This document shows, piece by piece, positions 46,246 to 54,992 of a stretch of DNA of 64,000 nucleotides. Origin of the DNA: an uncultured bacterium (GTDB lineage: Bacteria; Cyanobacteriota; Vampirovibrionia; Gastranaerophilales; Gastranaerophilaceae); contig CABQAQ010000010.1 of NCBI GenBank assembly GCA_902462155.1, positions 1 through 64,000 on the forward strand. Direction: 5' to 3'. Position 1 is the first letter of the stretch. Every line of letters starts with the position of its first letter. Made by a program: the position numbers and the translations under genes. The notes under the pieces were generated by a model that ran no database searches, was not told the origin of the DNA, and saw only the letters and a list, made by a program, of their open reading frames with translations.

Positions 46246-46599
46246 TTAATTTATTTGAGTTTGATACAAACTTTTATTAAAGCTAGTGATATTGTTATCT
46301 GAATTTTGATTAAGAACCATTTCTATATTACTTAATCTGAAAGGTAAAGTAAGCTTTATGGTAAAAGAATCTTTAACATACCATTTAATTTTTCCATCAA
46401 TATATTTATTAAAGTGATGTGTTGAGCAGAAAACAATAGTCCTATTCGCATCAAAAGCACTTAAATTTTTGATATTAACTTCAAGTTCTTTACAATTATT
46501 AGTATCAATAAAATCTTTAATAAAGTTAATAGTATCGTCTACGCTATATTTGCAAGATGTTGGAAAGAATTTAAATACTTTTTGATTTTTCAAATACAT
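46246..46599 (-). CDS. Unknown small soluble protein
   Basis: 117 residues with an alternating alpha/beta look: VDDTINFIKDFIDTNN (helix), CKELEVNIKNLSAFDANRTI (strand and loop), VFCSTHHFNKYIDGKIKWYV (helix and strand). The order helix-strand-Asp-helix is vaguely STAS-like but no conserved motif can be confirmed. No Shine-Dalgarno is seen; a TATAAT lies 16 bases upstream of the ATG. It stands alone between U32 and kdsD. Confidence 0.65.
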   Translation of the reverse strand: MYLKNQKVFKFFPTSCKYSVDDTINFIKDFIDTNNCKELEVNIKNLSAFDANRTIVFCSTHHFNKYIDGKIKWYVKDSFTIKLTLPFRLSNIEMVLNQNSDNNITSFNKSLYQTQIN

Positions 46600-46762
46600 G
46601 TTTTGTTATCTTTTCTATTATAAAATATTGATTTATTGCTTATACTAAATAATTCGTATCGAGTTGTGAAAAATTGAAATTTTGTAACAAAAATCATTCA
46701 TTTAAATTAGATTAGAGTATAATAAAAATAGAGAAGGGAATATTTTAAGGAGAAAATAATCT

Positions 46763-47755
46763 ATGTTACTTGAAAAGATAAACGATATATCACAACTAGC
46801 AAAAGCTGTATTTACAATAGAAGGTGAATCAGTACTTGCATTAAGAGAGAGAGTAAACATAGACTTTGAAAGAGCGATAGAGATTTTATATAATTGTAAA
46901 GGCCGAGTAATAGTAACGGGAATGGGGAAATCAGGACATATCGGCCGAAAGATAGCGGCAACATTGTCATCTACAGGAACACCATCTTTATTTTTACATC
47001 CGGCAGAAAGTACACACGGAGATTCCGGAATTATTACTAAAGAGGATGTTGTTATTGGTATATCTAATAGTGGAGAAACTCTTGAATTACTTAATTTATT
47101 ACCGTTAATAAAAAGATTTAATGTAAGTCTTATAGCATTGACAGGTAAACTAAATTCTACATTAGCAAAGACAGCAGATGTAACGTTAGATATATCAGTA
47201 GAAAAAGAAGCCTGCCCTTTAGGTAAAGCCCCAACAGCAAGCACGACAGTTACGTTAGCTATGGGCGATGCTCTTGCTATATGTTTACTTAAAAAAAGGG
47301 GATTTACTCAGGAAGATTTTTTATTATATCATCCTTCAGGTGCTTTAGGTAGAGGTAAAATTTTATATAGAGTAAGTGATCTTATGATAAAGGGAGATAA
47401 GATTCCTATAATAAGAGATAAGACAAAATTTTTAGATACAGTAAAATATATATCAGAGAAGAAACAAGGTTGTACTATTTTAGTTAATGAGAATAATAAG
47501 GTTACAGGATTTTTAACAGATGGAGATATACGTCGGACATTATTAAAGTATAATAATATTTCTGATTTAAATAATTTATCAAGCTATGATGTTATGACGA
47601 TAAATCCCAAAACAATAAAAGAAGACCAGATAGCAGCAAAAGCATTAGCAATAATGGAGCAATATTCAATCACATCAATTGCGGTAGTTAATGATAATAA
47701 TGAGCCTATAGGACTTGTGCATGTTCACGATTTATTAAAAGCACAGGTAGTATAA
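46763..47755 (+). CDS. kdsD: Arabinose-5-phosphate isomerase (KdsD/KpsF/GutQ family)
   Basis: Converts ribulose 5-phosphate to arabinose 5-phosphate, the first committed step of Kdo synthesis for lipopolysaccharide. The SIS domain at about 40-175 has VTGMGKSGHIGRKIAATLSS, HPAESTHGDSGII and VIGISNSGETLELLNLLP. Two CBS domains follow (205-325; HVHDLLKAQVV at the end). 330 residues is the family length. AAGGAGAAAAT lies upstream of the ATG. kdsC follows 77 bases later. Confidence 0.95.
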   Translation: MLLEKINDISQLAKAVFTIEGESVLALRERVNIDFERAIEILYNCKGRVIVTGMGKSGHIGRKIAATLSSTGTPSLFLHPAESTHGDSGIITKEDVVIGISNSGETLELLNLLPLIKRFNVSLIALTGKLNSTLAKTADVTLDISVEKEACPLGKAPTASTTVTLAMGDALAICLLKKRGFTQEDFLLYHPSGALGRGKILYRVSDLMIKGDKIPIIRDKTKFLDTVKYISEKKQGCTILVNENNKVTGFLTDGDIRRTLLKYNNISDLNNLSSYDVMTINPKTIKEDQIAAKALAIMEQYSITSIAVVNDNNEPIGLVHVHDLLKAQVV

Positions 47756-47832
47756 TAATTTACAAGGAATTTTGAATAGAAAGCCTTTATTTAAAAAATT
47801 AAAAATAAAAATTAAAAGGGAATAAGAACAGG

Positions 47833-48327
47833 ATGAAATTAAAAGAGATAGCAAAGAATATAAAGTTAGTAGCATTTGATGTAGATGGAGTAATGACTGA
47901 TGGATCATTAACTTTTGATGAGAATGGAATTGAATATAAAACGTTCAATGCAAAAGATGGTCAAGGAGTAGTAATGCTGAATAGAGCCGGTATAATAACA
48001 TCTATAATAACAGCGAGGGATAACGGAACAGTAAGTCATAGAGCAAAGATTTTAGGTATTACAAAATTATTTCAAGGTCAAAAGAATAAAATAGCAGCAT
48101 TGGAACAATTAATAGAGGAATATAATTTAAAAAAAGATCAGATATGTTATATGGGGGATGATTTACCTGATATATGTATATTAAAAGAGATAGGATTACC
48201 ATCTTGTCCCAATGATGCTGTAAGTCAAGTGAAATCGATATGCAAATTTATATCTGATAACAAAGGTGGTCGTGGTGCTGTTAGGGAGTTATGTGATTTT
48301 ATTTTAGAGTCTAAGAATTTATTATAA
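47833..48327 (+). CDS. kdsC: 3-deoxy-D-manno-octulosonate 8-phosphate phosphatase
   Basis: HAD phosphatase without cap domain that makes Kdo from Kdo 8-phosphate. Motif I FDVDGVMTDG with Asp16 and Asp18, motif II ITARDNG, the lysine in KNKIAALEQL and motif IV MGDDLPD are intact. 164 residues, as for tetrameric KdsC. Lies with kdsD, so both serve Kdo synthesis; kdsA and kdsB are not in the window. The stop codon is inside a 32-base perfect palindrome. Confidence 0.95.
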   Translation: MKLKEIAKNIKLVAFDVDGVMTDGSLTFDENGIEYKTFNAKDGQGVVMLNRAGIITSIITARDNGTVSHRAKILGITKLFQGQKNKIAALEQLIEEYNLKKDQICYMGDDLPDICILKEIGLPSCPNDAVSQVKSICKFISDNKGGRGAVRELCDFILESKNLL

Positions 48328-48347
48328 AAATATTTTTATAATAAATT
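48316..48347. repeat. Perfect 32-base AT palindrome across the kdsC stop codon
   Basis: AATTTATTATAAAAAT is followed directly by its reverse complement ATTTTTATAATAAATT. It covers the last four codons of kdsC and 20 bases after. It could act as a terminator hairpin (with almost no loop) or a cruciform site; no T-run follows. Confidence 0.8.
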
Positions 48348-48407
48348 AAGAATGTAAGAAATTATTCAATGTAATTTCTAAATTTATATTAGTTTTGATT
48401 GAAGACA

Positions 48408-48956
48408 TTAAATATTTTTTATAACTTTACAAGGGTTACCAAAGGCAAGGACATTACTAGGGATATTTTTAGTAACAACACTACCTGCACCTATTATAGA
48501 ATTATCGCCAATAGATACATTAGACAAGATACAGACATTACCGCCTATCCAGACATTATTGCCGATAGTAATAGGTGAAGCAAATTCCAGACCGGAATTA
48601 CGAGTATTAAAATCAATAGGATGGCAAGCGGTATAAAATCCACAATTAGGTCCAATAAAGACGTTATTTCCAAAAGTTACTTTAGCACAATCTAGAATTA
48701 CGCAATTATGGTTAATATAAAAATTATCACCGGCTTCGATATTAAATCCGTAATCACAATAAAAAGACGGTTCAATTAAGAAATTATCGCCTATTTTTTT
48801 AAATAGTTTTTTAATAATCAAATTTTTTTCTGATTGTTGAATAGTAGAAGAATTATATTTAGAACATAACTCTTTAGCTTTTATTCTATAATTTTTTAAT
48901 TCTATATCATTAGGATTATATAAATTTCCAAGTACCATTTTTTGTGTTTCGTTCAT
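48408..48956 (-). CDS. Maa-type sugar O-acetyltransferase (left-handed beta helix)
   Basis: 182 residues, hexapeptide-repeat acetyltransferase like maltose or galactoside acetyltransferase. N-terminal helical Mac domain (MVLGNLYNPNDIELKNYRIK), then repeats with the conserved INHNCVILD, IGPNCGFYTACHPID (catalytic His), ITIGNNVWIGGNVCI and IGAGSVVTKNIP, ending in AFGNPCKVIKNI. Acetyl-CoA dependent; acceptor sugar unknown. It follows the PPC gene by 26 bases on the same strand. Confidence 0.92.
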   Translation of the reverse strand: MNETQKMVLGNLYNPNDIELKNYRIKAKELCSKYNSSTIQQSEKNLIIKKLFKKIGDNFLIEPSFYCDYGFNIEAGDNFYINHNCVILDCAKVTFGNNVFIGPNCGFYTACHPIDFNTRNSGLEFASPITIGNNVWIGGNVCILSNVSIGDNSIIGAGSVVTKNIPSNVLAFGNPCKVIKNI

Positions 48957-48982
48957 AATAACTCCTTAAGAAATATAATAAA

Positions 48983-49525
48983 TTAGTTAAAATTATAAAT
49001 ATTAAGACCAATAGGCTCAGAAAAAGAGCGTTTAACTGATATAGAAGGGATTGTTTTAATAAATAGTTCACAAGCTCCTGAGATTTTAGCCTTCATAAGG
49101 TGACCGGCTATAGCATTGTAATTTTCATCACTTAAAGTAATATGCAAATGTAAATAAGGTAGATTATCTTTTAAAGAGATATTGCCTATTAAATTTGCTA
49201 TTTCTTTTTGTCCATAAAAAGTTTTATCAGAATATTTTTTAGTATCAGGATTAAAATATCGTAAAGAAGCTTCGTTGATGGCTCCTAGACCGGATATTTC
49301 ACCTGATTTAATATTTTCAGATTTCGCAAGATCAAAAATAGAAGAAACTAATTCGCAGTGATTATTAACACTTAAAATGTAAGTATGTCCTATTTTTTTA
49401 GCTATCCAACAGTTACCCTTTATAGTTTTTTGATTAAGATAAGAAGAAGAGTATAGAAAATATGTAAAATAAATCAGGATAAAGATTAAGCTAAAAGTAA
49501 AAAAATAAAACAGAATAAATTTCAT
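48983..49525 (-). CDS. PPC (DUF296) domain protein with N-terminal membrane anchor
   Basis: 180 residues. The C-terminal 140 match the PPC/DUF296 domain found in bacterial solo proteins and plant AT-hook proteins: CELVSSIFDLAKSENIKSGE, ISGLGAINEASLRYF, and the metal-binding-like PYLHLHITLSD with AIAGHLMKAKISGACELFI. Residues 1-26 are a strong hydrophobic helix (FILFYFFTFSLIFILIYFTY), so the domain may lie outside the cytoplasm, unusual for this family. Function of the family in bacteria is unclear. AAAGGAGAAAT precedes the ATG. Confidence 0.88.
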   Translation of the reverse strand: MKFILFYFFTFSLIFILIYFTYFLYSSSYLNQKTIKGNCWIAKKIGHTYILSVNNHCELVSSIFDLAKSENIKSGEISGLGAINEASLRYFNPDTKKYSDKTFYGQKEIANLIGNISLKDNLPYLHLHITLSDENYNAIAGHLMKAKISGACELFIKTIPSISVKRSFSEPIGLNIYNFN

Positions 49526-49634
49526 AGAGTAATTTCTCCTTTTAAAAAGTTAAAGTATGATATAATTTTAATTAAAATATAATTATAAAGTTTTAGCAAA
49601 AAAGTAAACAAATTAATAAAAAAGGAGAAAAGAT

Positions 49635-50606
49635 TTGAAAAGGATATTGGTAACAGGAGGGGCAGGGTTTATAGGGAGTCATTTATGTAGGAGATTATTA
49701 AATGAAGGTAATGAGGTAATTTGTTTAGATAATTTTTTTACGGGAAGAGAAGAGAATATAAAAGATTTAGAACATAACGATAAATTTAAAATAGTAAGGC
49801 AAGATATAACAGAGGAATATAAAGAGGGTAAAGTAGATCAGATATATAATTTAGCTTGTCCGGCAAGTCCTGTACATTATCAATATGATCCAATCCATAC
49901 GTTAAAGACATCAGTACTAGGAATAATGAATATGCTAGAGATAGCAAAGGAATATAAAGCAAGGATATTACAAGCATCAACATCAGAAGTATATGGAGAT
50001 CCGAAAGAGCATCCGCAGAGAGAAATGTATTGGGGGAATGTAAATCCAATAGGAATAAGGAGCTGTTATGATGAAGGTAAAAGATGTGCAGAAACATTAA
50101 TGATGGATTATCATAGGAAATATAAAATAGATACAAGAATAGTTCGAATATTTAATACATATGGACCGTATATGGATCCTGAAGATGGAAGAGTAGTATC
50201 AAATTTTATAATTCAAGCAATACAGGATAAAGATATAACGGTATATGGAAAAGATGGATCACAGACGAGATCTTTTTGTTATGTATCGGATTTGGTTGAT
50301 GGAATGATAAGGATGATGAATAATAAAGAAGGATATATAGGACCTGTAAATTTAGGTAATCCATCAGAGAGGAGTATATTAGATTTTGCAAGACTTGTTA
50401 TAAAATTAACAGAATGTAAATCTAAAATAATTTATAAGCCGTTACCGGAAGATGATCCAACAAAGAGAAGACCGGATATAAGTTTAGCAAAAGAGAAACT
50501 TAACTGGGAGCCAAAAGTTGATATAGAGGAAGGATTATTAGCGACTATTCGATACTTTGAAAAGAGGTTGGATAAAGATAATAAAAGAGGAGAAAAAGAA
50601 GAATGA
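49635..50606 (+). CDS. uxs: UDP-glucuronate decarboxylase (UDP-xylose synthase)
   Basis: SDR enzyme that makes UDP-xylose from UDP-glucuronate using bound NAD. Rossmann motif VTGGAGFIGSH (glycines 8, 9, 11 and 14), NFFTGREENI, CPASPVHYQYDPIHTLKTS, and the active YxxxK at Tyr145/Lys149 (SCYDEGKRCAE). 323 residues, like plant and bacterial UXS. The start is TTG at 49635 with AAGGAG about nine bases upstream; no ATG is available before the Rossmann motif. Its stop overlaps the ugd start (ATGA), and ugd supplies its substrate. Confidence 0.93.
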   Translation: MKRILVTGGAGFIGSHLCRRLLNEGNEVICLDNFFTGREENIKDLEHNDKFKIVRQDITEEYKEGKVDQIYNLACPASPVHYQYDPIHTLKTSVLGIMNMLEIAKEYKARILQASTSEVYGDPKEHPQREMYWGNVNPIGIRSCYDEGKRCAETLMMDYHRKYKIDTRIVRIFNTYGPYMDPEDGRVVSNFIIQAIQDKDITVYGKDGSQTRSFCYVSDLVDGMIRMMNNKEGYIGPVNLGNPSERSILDFARLVIKLTECKSKIIYKPLPEDDPTKRRPDISLAKEKLNWEPKVDIEEGLLATIRYFEKRLDKDNKRGEKEE

Positions 50607-51901
50607 AGGTATGCGTAATAGGGACAGGATACGTAGGATTAGTAGTAGGTACTTGTTTAGCTGAAATGGGTAATGATGTAATATGTATAGACAATAATAT
50701 AGAGAAATTAGAAGAGCTTAAGGATGGTAATATACCAATATATGAGCCAGGTTTAGAAGATTTAATAAAAGTAAATGTAAGGGAGTCTCGTTTAAGATTT
50801 TCATCGGATATAAAGTATGGGGTACAGAATTCAGTAATATGTTTTATAGCAGTAGGGACTCCAGAAAAAGAGGATGGATCGTGTGATTTATCATATGTAT
50901 ATAAAGTAGCGAATGATATAGGTGAATCAATAAATGGTTATAAGGTAATAGTAGATAAGTCAACGGTGCCTGTAGGTACAGCAGAAAGAGTAAGAGAAAT
51001 AATAAGAGAGAAAACAGAAGAGGAATTTGATGTAATATCAAATCCTGAATTTTTGAAACAAGGAGCTGCAGTTGATGATTTTTTAAAGCCGGATAGGATA
51101 ATTATAGGTTCGGATTCTCAAAAAGCTACAGAGTTTATGCAAGAGTTATATTCACCATTTTTAAGGACAGGGAATCCTATTATAGTAATGGATGTAAAAT
51201 CAGCAGAGATGACGAAGTATGCAGCGAATGCTTTTTTAGCGGTTAAGATTTCTTATGCAAATGAGATAGCAAATATATGTGAAAAAGTAGGAGCTAATGC
51301 GGAGATGGTAAGGATAGGGATGTGTTCTGATAAACGTATAGGATCTTCTTTTTTATTTCCTGGTTTAGGTTATGGAGGCAGTTGTTTTCCAAAAGATGTC
51401 AAAGCATTATGTAGGACTGCTATGAGTAATAATTGTGGATTTGGCTTATTAAAAGCAGCTGATGAGATTAATAAAAATCAAAGGAATATATTTATTAATA
51501 AAATAATAGAAAGATTTGGAGAAGATCTATCAAAAGTAAAGATATCAGTATGGGGATTAGCGTTTAAGCCAAAGACAAATGATATGCGAGAGGCGCCTTC
51601 TATTACTATAATTAATTCTTTATTAGAGAGAGGAGCTAAAATAAATGCGTATGATCCAAAAGCCAAGGATACTGCCAGATTAATATTTAAGGATAAGATA
51701 ATTTATTCCCAATGTGCTTATGAGAGTTTAAAAGATTCAGATTGTATGCTACTTTTAACGGAATGGAACGAGTTTAGAAGACCGGATTTTGATAGAATGC
51801 TATCATTGATGAAAACTCCTATAATTTTTGACGGACGTAATCAATACGAACCAAAGAGGTTAAAGGAAAGAGGGTTTGAATATTATTCTGTTGGGCGTTA
51901 A
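50603..51901 (+). CDS. ugd: UDP-glucose 6-dehydrogenase
   Basis: Oxidises UDP-glucose to UDP-glucuronate with two NAD. N-terminal Rossmann VIGTGYVGLVVGTCLAEMG, the middle VDKSTVPVGTAERVREII, and catalytic Cys261 in GYGGSCFPKDVKAL. The C-terminal domain WGLAFKPKTNDMREAPSI is intact. 432 residues is normal. It is translationally coupled to the decarboxylase, so the pair makes UDP-xylose from UDP-glucose for surface polysaccharide. Confidence 0.97.
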   Translation: MKVCVIGTGYVGLVVGTCLAEMGNDVICIDNNIEKLEELKDGNIPIYEPGLEDLIKVNVRESRLRFSSDIKYGVQNSVICFIAVGTPEKEDGSCDLSYVYKVANDIGESINGYKVIVDKSTVPVGTAERVREIIREKTEEEFDVISNPEFLKQGAAVDDFLKPDRIIIGSDSQKATEFMQELYSPFLRTGNPIIVMDVKSAEMTKYAANAFLAVKISYANEIANICEKVGANAEMVRIGMCSDKRIGSSFLFPGLGYGGSCFPKDVKALCRTAMSNNCGFGLLKAADEINKNQRNIFINKIIERFGEDLSKVKISVWGLAFKPKTNDMREAPSITIINSLLERGAKINAYDPKAKDTARLIFKDKIIYSQCAYESLKDSDCMLLLTEWNEFRRPDFDRMLSLMKTPIIFDGRNQYEPKRLKERGFEYYSVGR

Positions 51902-52283
51902 CTATATAATTTAGTCAATAATTTAATTTTATTTTAATAACCATCGGAAAAATTTTTTATGGTTGGATCGTATGAAGAATTTTTAGAGATTTTAGACGAA
52001 GATTAAAAAAATATTTATAAATGTCCAAAAATATATATTTGTAAAGAGTTATGTTCTTTTTGTTGTGAAAAAGGAGAATGGTTCTCATTTTTTTAAAATA
52101 TTGATATATAATATTAGGTTTTCAAAAGTTAGATTTTGTTTTTCAAACAAAAGTAAAACAAGAAATAATGAAAATAAAAGAATCTCAAGAAAAAACTTTA
52201 TAAAAAGCTTTTTTTTAATAGAGAATAAATGTATTATCATATAAAGAAAAAAGATTAATAGATTGGATATAGCAAAGAATACT
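51902..52283. other. Intergenic region after ugd with a broken Cys-rich mini-frame
   Basis: 382 bases. From ATG 51959 a frame of 15 codons (VGSYEEFLEILDED) ends at a TAA (52004-52006) and, in the same frame, continues without another stop for 28 codons: NIYKCPKIYICKEL, then CSFCCEKGEWFSFF, ending at TAA near 52094. The five-Cys pattern looks protein-like, so this may be a decayed small gene or chance. A terminator overlaps its end. The rest (52095-52283) is AT-rich and holds nothing else that I recognise. Confidence 0.45.
52074..52094 (+). terminator. Terminator after ugd
   Basis: GAGAA-TGG-TTCTC hairpin followed by ATTTTTTT. Short stem, but a clear T-run. Confidence 0.55.
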
Positions 52284-53009
52284 TTAAAAAGAAAAGTTAT
52301 TATCTTGAAAATTAAAATGGAAATGAGCACAATCACAGAACGGTTTATTTTTAGATTTTCCACATCGACAAAGAGTTTGTTTAAGTCTTATTTCGTAGCT
52401 TTTTCCATTTACACTTTCAACTCTTATGCCACCTTTTAACCATATTGGTCCACTTACTTTTAGACTTGGATCTTGAAGTACAGATACAGATTTAGACAAC
52501 GATGATAACAATTTATTTTCTATTTTAAGCCCGTTATTATTTAGAATTATAAGTCTACCGGAAGGACATAATAAGGATTCTTTTATAGCGAGTTCATCAC
52601 TTTCTTTATCACCTTTATGTATAAGATTCCATATAGTATCTTTATAATCACAAAATCTAGCTAAGGCGCAGAACTTCGGATTATCAAGTAAAATCAAGTT
52701 TTTACCTTTATAAACAATAGCATTGGTTTTGAATTTATCAAAAGAAGCAGTTTCTATTCCTTGAAAATTTTGTTTTATATGAGCCCCGTCACAGAATGGT
52801 GGATTTTTACTATGACCACATCTGCATAAATATGCTTTATAGGGTAGTTCTTTTTTTATTGCAAAAGATCGTTCTTTTTTATATTCAATAGGTATATTAT
52901 CGTTTTCAATAATAATTTCTTGATTAATTTCTGGAATTCCATAAAGTATATATGGCCCATTTTCTGTAACTTTTATGTAAATTTCGTTTTCTTTTTTAGA
53001 GGTTGGCAT
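52284..53009 (-). CDS. Double-CDGSH iron-sulfur protein
   Basis: 241 residues. Two CDGSH-type [2Fe-2S] motifs (C-x-C-x2-S-x3-P-x-C-D-G-S/A-H): the first, LCRCGHSKNPPFCDGAH, uses Cys62, Cys64, Cys73 and His77; the second, LCRCGKSKNKPFCDCAH, uses Cys214, Cys216, Cys225 and His229, with Cys227 replacing the usual Gly. Between them KFCALARFCD (Cys114, Cys120) and LLCPSGRL (Cys148) match the small Fe-S segment seen in the larger CDGSH proteins. No signal peptide or membrane helix, so cytoplasmic; probably electron transfer or Fe-S storage. No Shine-Dalgarno is seen. Confidence 0.9.
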   Translation of the reverse strand: MPTSKKENEIYIKVTENGPYILYGIPEINQEIIIENDNIPIEYKKERSFAIKKELPYKAYLCRCGHSKNPPFCDGAHIKQNFQGIETASFDKFKTNAIVYKGKNLILLDNPKFCALARFCDYKDTIWNLIHKGDKESDELAIKESLLCPSGRLIILNNNGLKIENKLLSSLSKSVSVLQDPSLKVSGPIWLKGGIRVESVNGKSYEIRLKQTLCRCGKSKNKPFCDCAHFHFNFQDNNFSF

Positions 53010-53113
53010 ATTTGTTTTGATTTTTTTCTTTGGATACTTTGTGCTATCTTTTTTAAATTAGTATTATTTATAAAAAAATACATTATATAATTAAGTACAA
53101 TAAAGTCTAAATA

Positions 53114-53143
53114 TAATATTATAGAAAATAATCTATAATATTA
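53114..53143. promoter_or_regulatory. Perfect 12-base inverted repeat upstream of the DXS-like gene
   Basis: TAATATTATAGA-AAATAA-TCTATAATATTA. The right arm contains TATAAT (53134-53139), which would serve as a -10 for the + strand gene 30 bases downstream. An operator overlapping a promoter is the simplest reading. Confidence 0.5.
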
Positions 53144-53173
53144 AAAAGAAGAATATAAATAGGAGATTATAAA

Positions 53174-54970
53174 ATGTTATTAGAAGGAATAAATAAACCA
53201 GAGGATGTAAAAAAGTTAAATAAAGAAGAGCTTATAAAGTTAGCAGAAGAAATAAGAGAAGTAATAATAAAAAAAGTTAATAAAACAGGCGGTCACATGG
53301 GGCCAAATTTAGGTATTGTAGAAGCAACGATAGCAATGCATTATGTATTTAATTCTCCAAAAGATAAAATAGTTTTTGATGTATCCCATCAATGTTATCC
53401 ACATAAAATTTTAACAGGAAGGAAAGAAGGATTTATGAATCCTGAAAAATATAATGAATACTCAGGATATACAGATCCAGAAGAGAGTCCGCATGATATT
53501 TTCAAAGTTGGTCATACTTCAACATCAGTAAGCTTAGCAACAGGTTTAGCTAAAGCTAGGGACTTATTAAATCAGGAATATAATGTAATAGCATTAATAG
53601 GCGATGGATCATTAAGTGGTGGAGAAGCTTTTGAAGGATTAAATAATGCATCTGTATTAAACAGTAATATTATTATTGTTGTAAATGATAATGATATGTC
53701 AATAGCCCAGAATCAAGGTGGATTATATAATAATTTAAGATTACTTAGGGAAAGTAAAGGTAAATCGGAGTGTAATTTTTTCAAATCATTAGATTTTGAT
53801 TATTATTATGTAGAAGAAGGAAATAATATTGAAAAATTAATAGATACATTTAAAAAAGTAAAGGATAAAAACCATCCTGTAGTTGTACATATAAAGACAG
53901 AAAAGGGTTTAGGTTTAGAAATAGCCCAGAAGAATAAGGAAGCTTTTCATTGGATTTTGCCTGGGACTTTAGATAAAAAGGAAGAAAAAAAGGGAGAAGT
54001 TATCCCGATTGAAACATATGAGGGAATTACAACTGATTATATACTTGATATAGCGAGTAAGGATAAAAGAGTAATAGCCGTAAGTCCTGCGACCCCTGGG
54101 GCATATGGATTTACAGAAGGATTTCGTAAGAAATTAGCTAATCAATACACAGATGTAGGTATAGCAGAAGAACACGCAATAGCATATTGTTCGGCATTAG
54201 CAAAGAATGGCGCCAAGCCTATTTTAGCTATTTTGAGTTCTTTTATTCAGAGAACCTACGATCAATTATCTCAGGATTTATGTTTGAATAACTCACCTGT
54301 AACAATACTTGTATTCTGGGGCGGAATATCAAATGGAGATGCAACACACTTAGGTTCATTTGATATACCTCTTATAAGTAATATACCAAATATTGTTTAT
54401 CTTTCACCTACAAATAAACAGGAATATCTTTCAATGTTAAAGTGGTCTATAGAAGAAAATAAATCGTATCCTGTAGTGATAAGAGTACCTTTAGGACCGG
54501 TAGAATATTCCTCTTCTTCGGATGTTATTATATCAGACTATTCCAGATTAAACAAATTCAAAATAGAATCTAAAGGTGAAAAAGTAGCTATTTTAGGTCT
54601 AGGTAACTTTTTTAATTTAGCAAAAGAGTTAAAAATTAAAATAAAGAAATACTTTTCTTTTGAAAGTACTTTAATTAATCCTATATATATGACAGGACTA
54701 GATAAAGATTTGCTTGAAGATTTAAAGAAGGATCATAGTCTTGTAATTACGCTAGAGGATGGTATTTTAGATGGTGGATTCGGAGAAAAGATTGCAAGAT
54801 ATTATGGTAATTCTGATATGAAAGTTTTAAATTATGGCGGATATAAAGAGTTTACAGACAGAGTACCTTTAGATCAATTATATGAGCGTTATCATTTAAG
54901 AAGCGATCTTATTTTAAATGATATCAAATGTCATATAGAGAAGATAGAAGAAAAGGAATCTTGTTTATAA
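53174..54970 (+). CDS. 1-deoxy-D-xylulose-5-phosphate synthase-like TPP enzyme
   Basis: 598 residues. The N-terminal TPP domain has GGHMGPNLGIVEATIAMHYV, FDVSHQCYPHKILTGR, VGHTSTSVSLATGLAKA, and the metal motif GDGSLSGGEAFEGLNNA; the middle domain has VGIAEEHAIAYCSALAKNG and the C-terminal transketolase domain closes it. Against true DXS, the motif GLVGADGPTHHG is replaced by GGISNGDATHLGSFD. This is the DXS-like paralogue found scattered in Firmicutes and other lineages, so the product is not certain to be DXP; the real dxs may be elsewhere. AGGAG precedes the ATG. Candidate for horizontal transfer. Confidence 0.82.
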   Translation: MLLEGINKPEDVKKLNKEELIKLAEEIREVIIKKVNKTGGHMGPNLGIVEATIAMHYVFNSPKDKIVFDVSHQCYPHKILTGRKEGFMNPEKYNEYSGYTDPEESPHDIFKVGHTSTSVSLATGLAKARDLLNQEYNVIALIGDGSLSGGEAFEGLNNASVLNSNIIIVVNDNDMSIAQNQGGLYNNLRLLRESKGKSECNFFKSLDFDYYYVEEGNNIEKLIDTFKKVKDKNHPVVVHIKTEKGLGLEIAQKNKEAFHWILPGTLDKKEEKKGEVIPIETYEGITTDYILDIASKDKRVIAVSPATPGAYGFTEGFRKKLANQYTDVGIAEEHAIAYCSALAKNGAKPILAILSSFIQRTYDQLSQDLCLNNSPVTILVFWGGISNGDATHLGSFDIPLISNIPNIVYLSPTNKQEYLSMLKWSIEENKSYPVVIRVPLGPVEYSSSSDVIISDYSRLNKFKIESKGEKVAILGLGNFFNLAKELKIKIKKYFSFESTLINPIYMTGLDKDLLEDLKKDHSLVITLEDGILDGGFGEKIARYYGNSDMKVLNYGGYKEFTDRVPLDQLYERYHLRSDLILNDIKCHIEKIEEKESCL

Positions 54971-54992
54971 AAAATTACCTAGTATTATTTAA

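Noticed and set aside
52085..52363. Minus-strand frame of 92 codons, very hydrophobic
   Set aside because: It overlaps the end of the CDGSH gene in another frame and the terminator region; its Phe/Leu/Ile richness is what AT-rich DNA gives by chance. No ribosome binding site.
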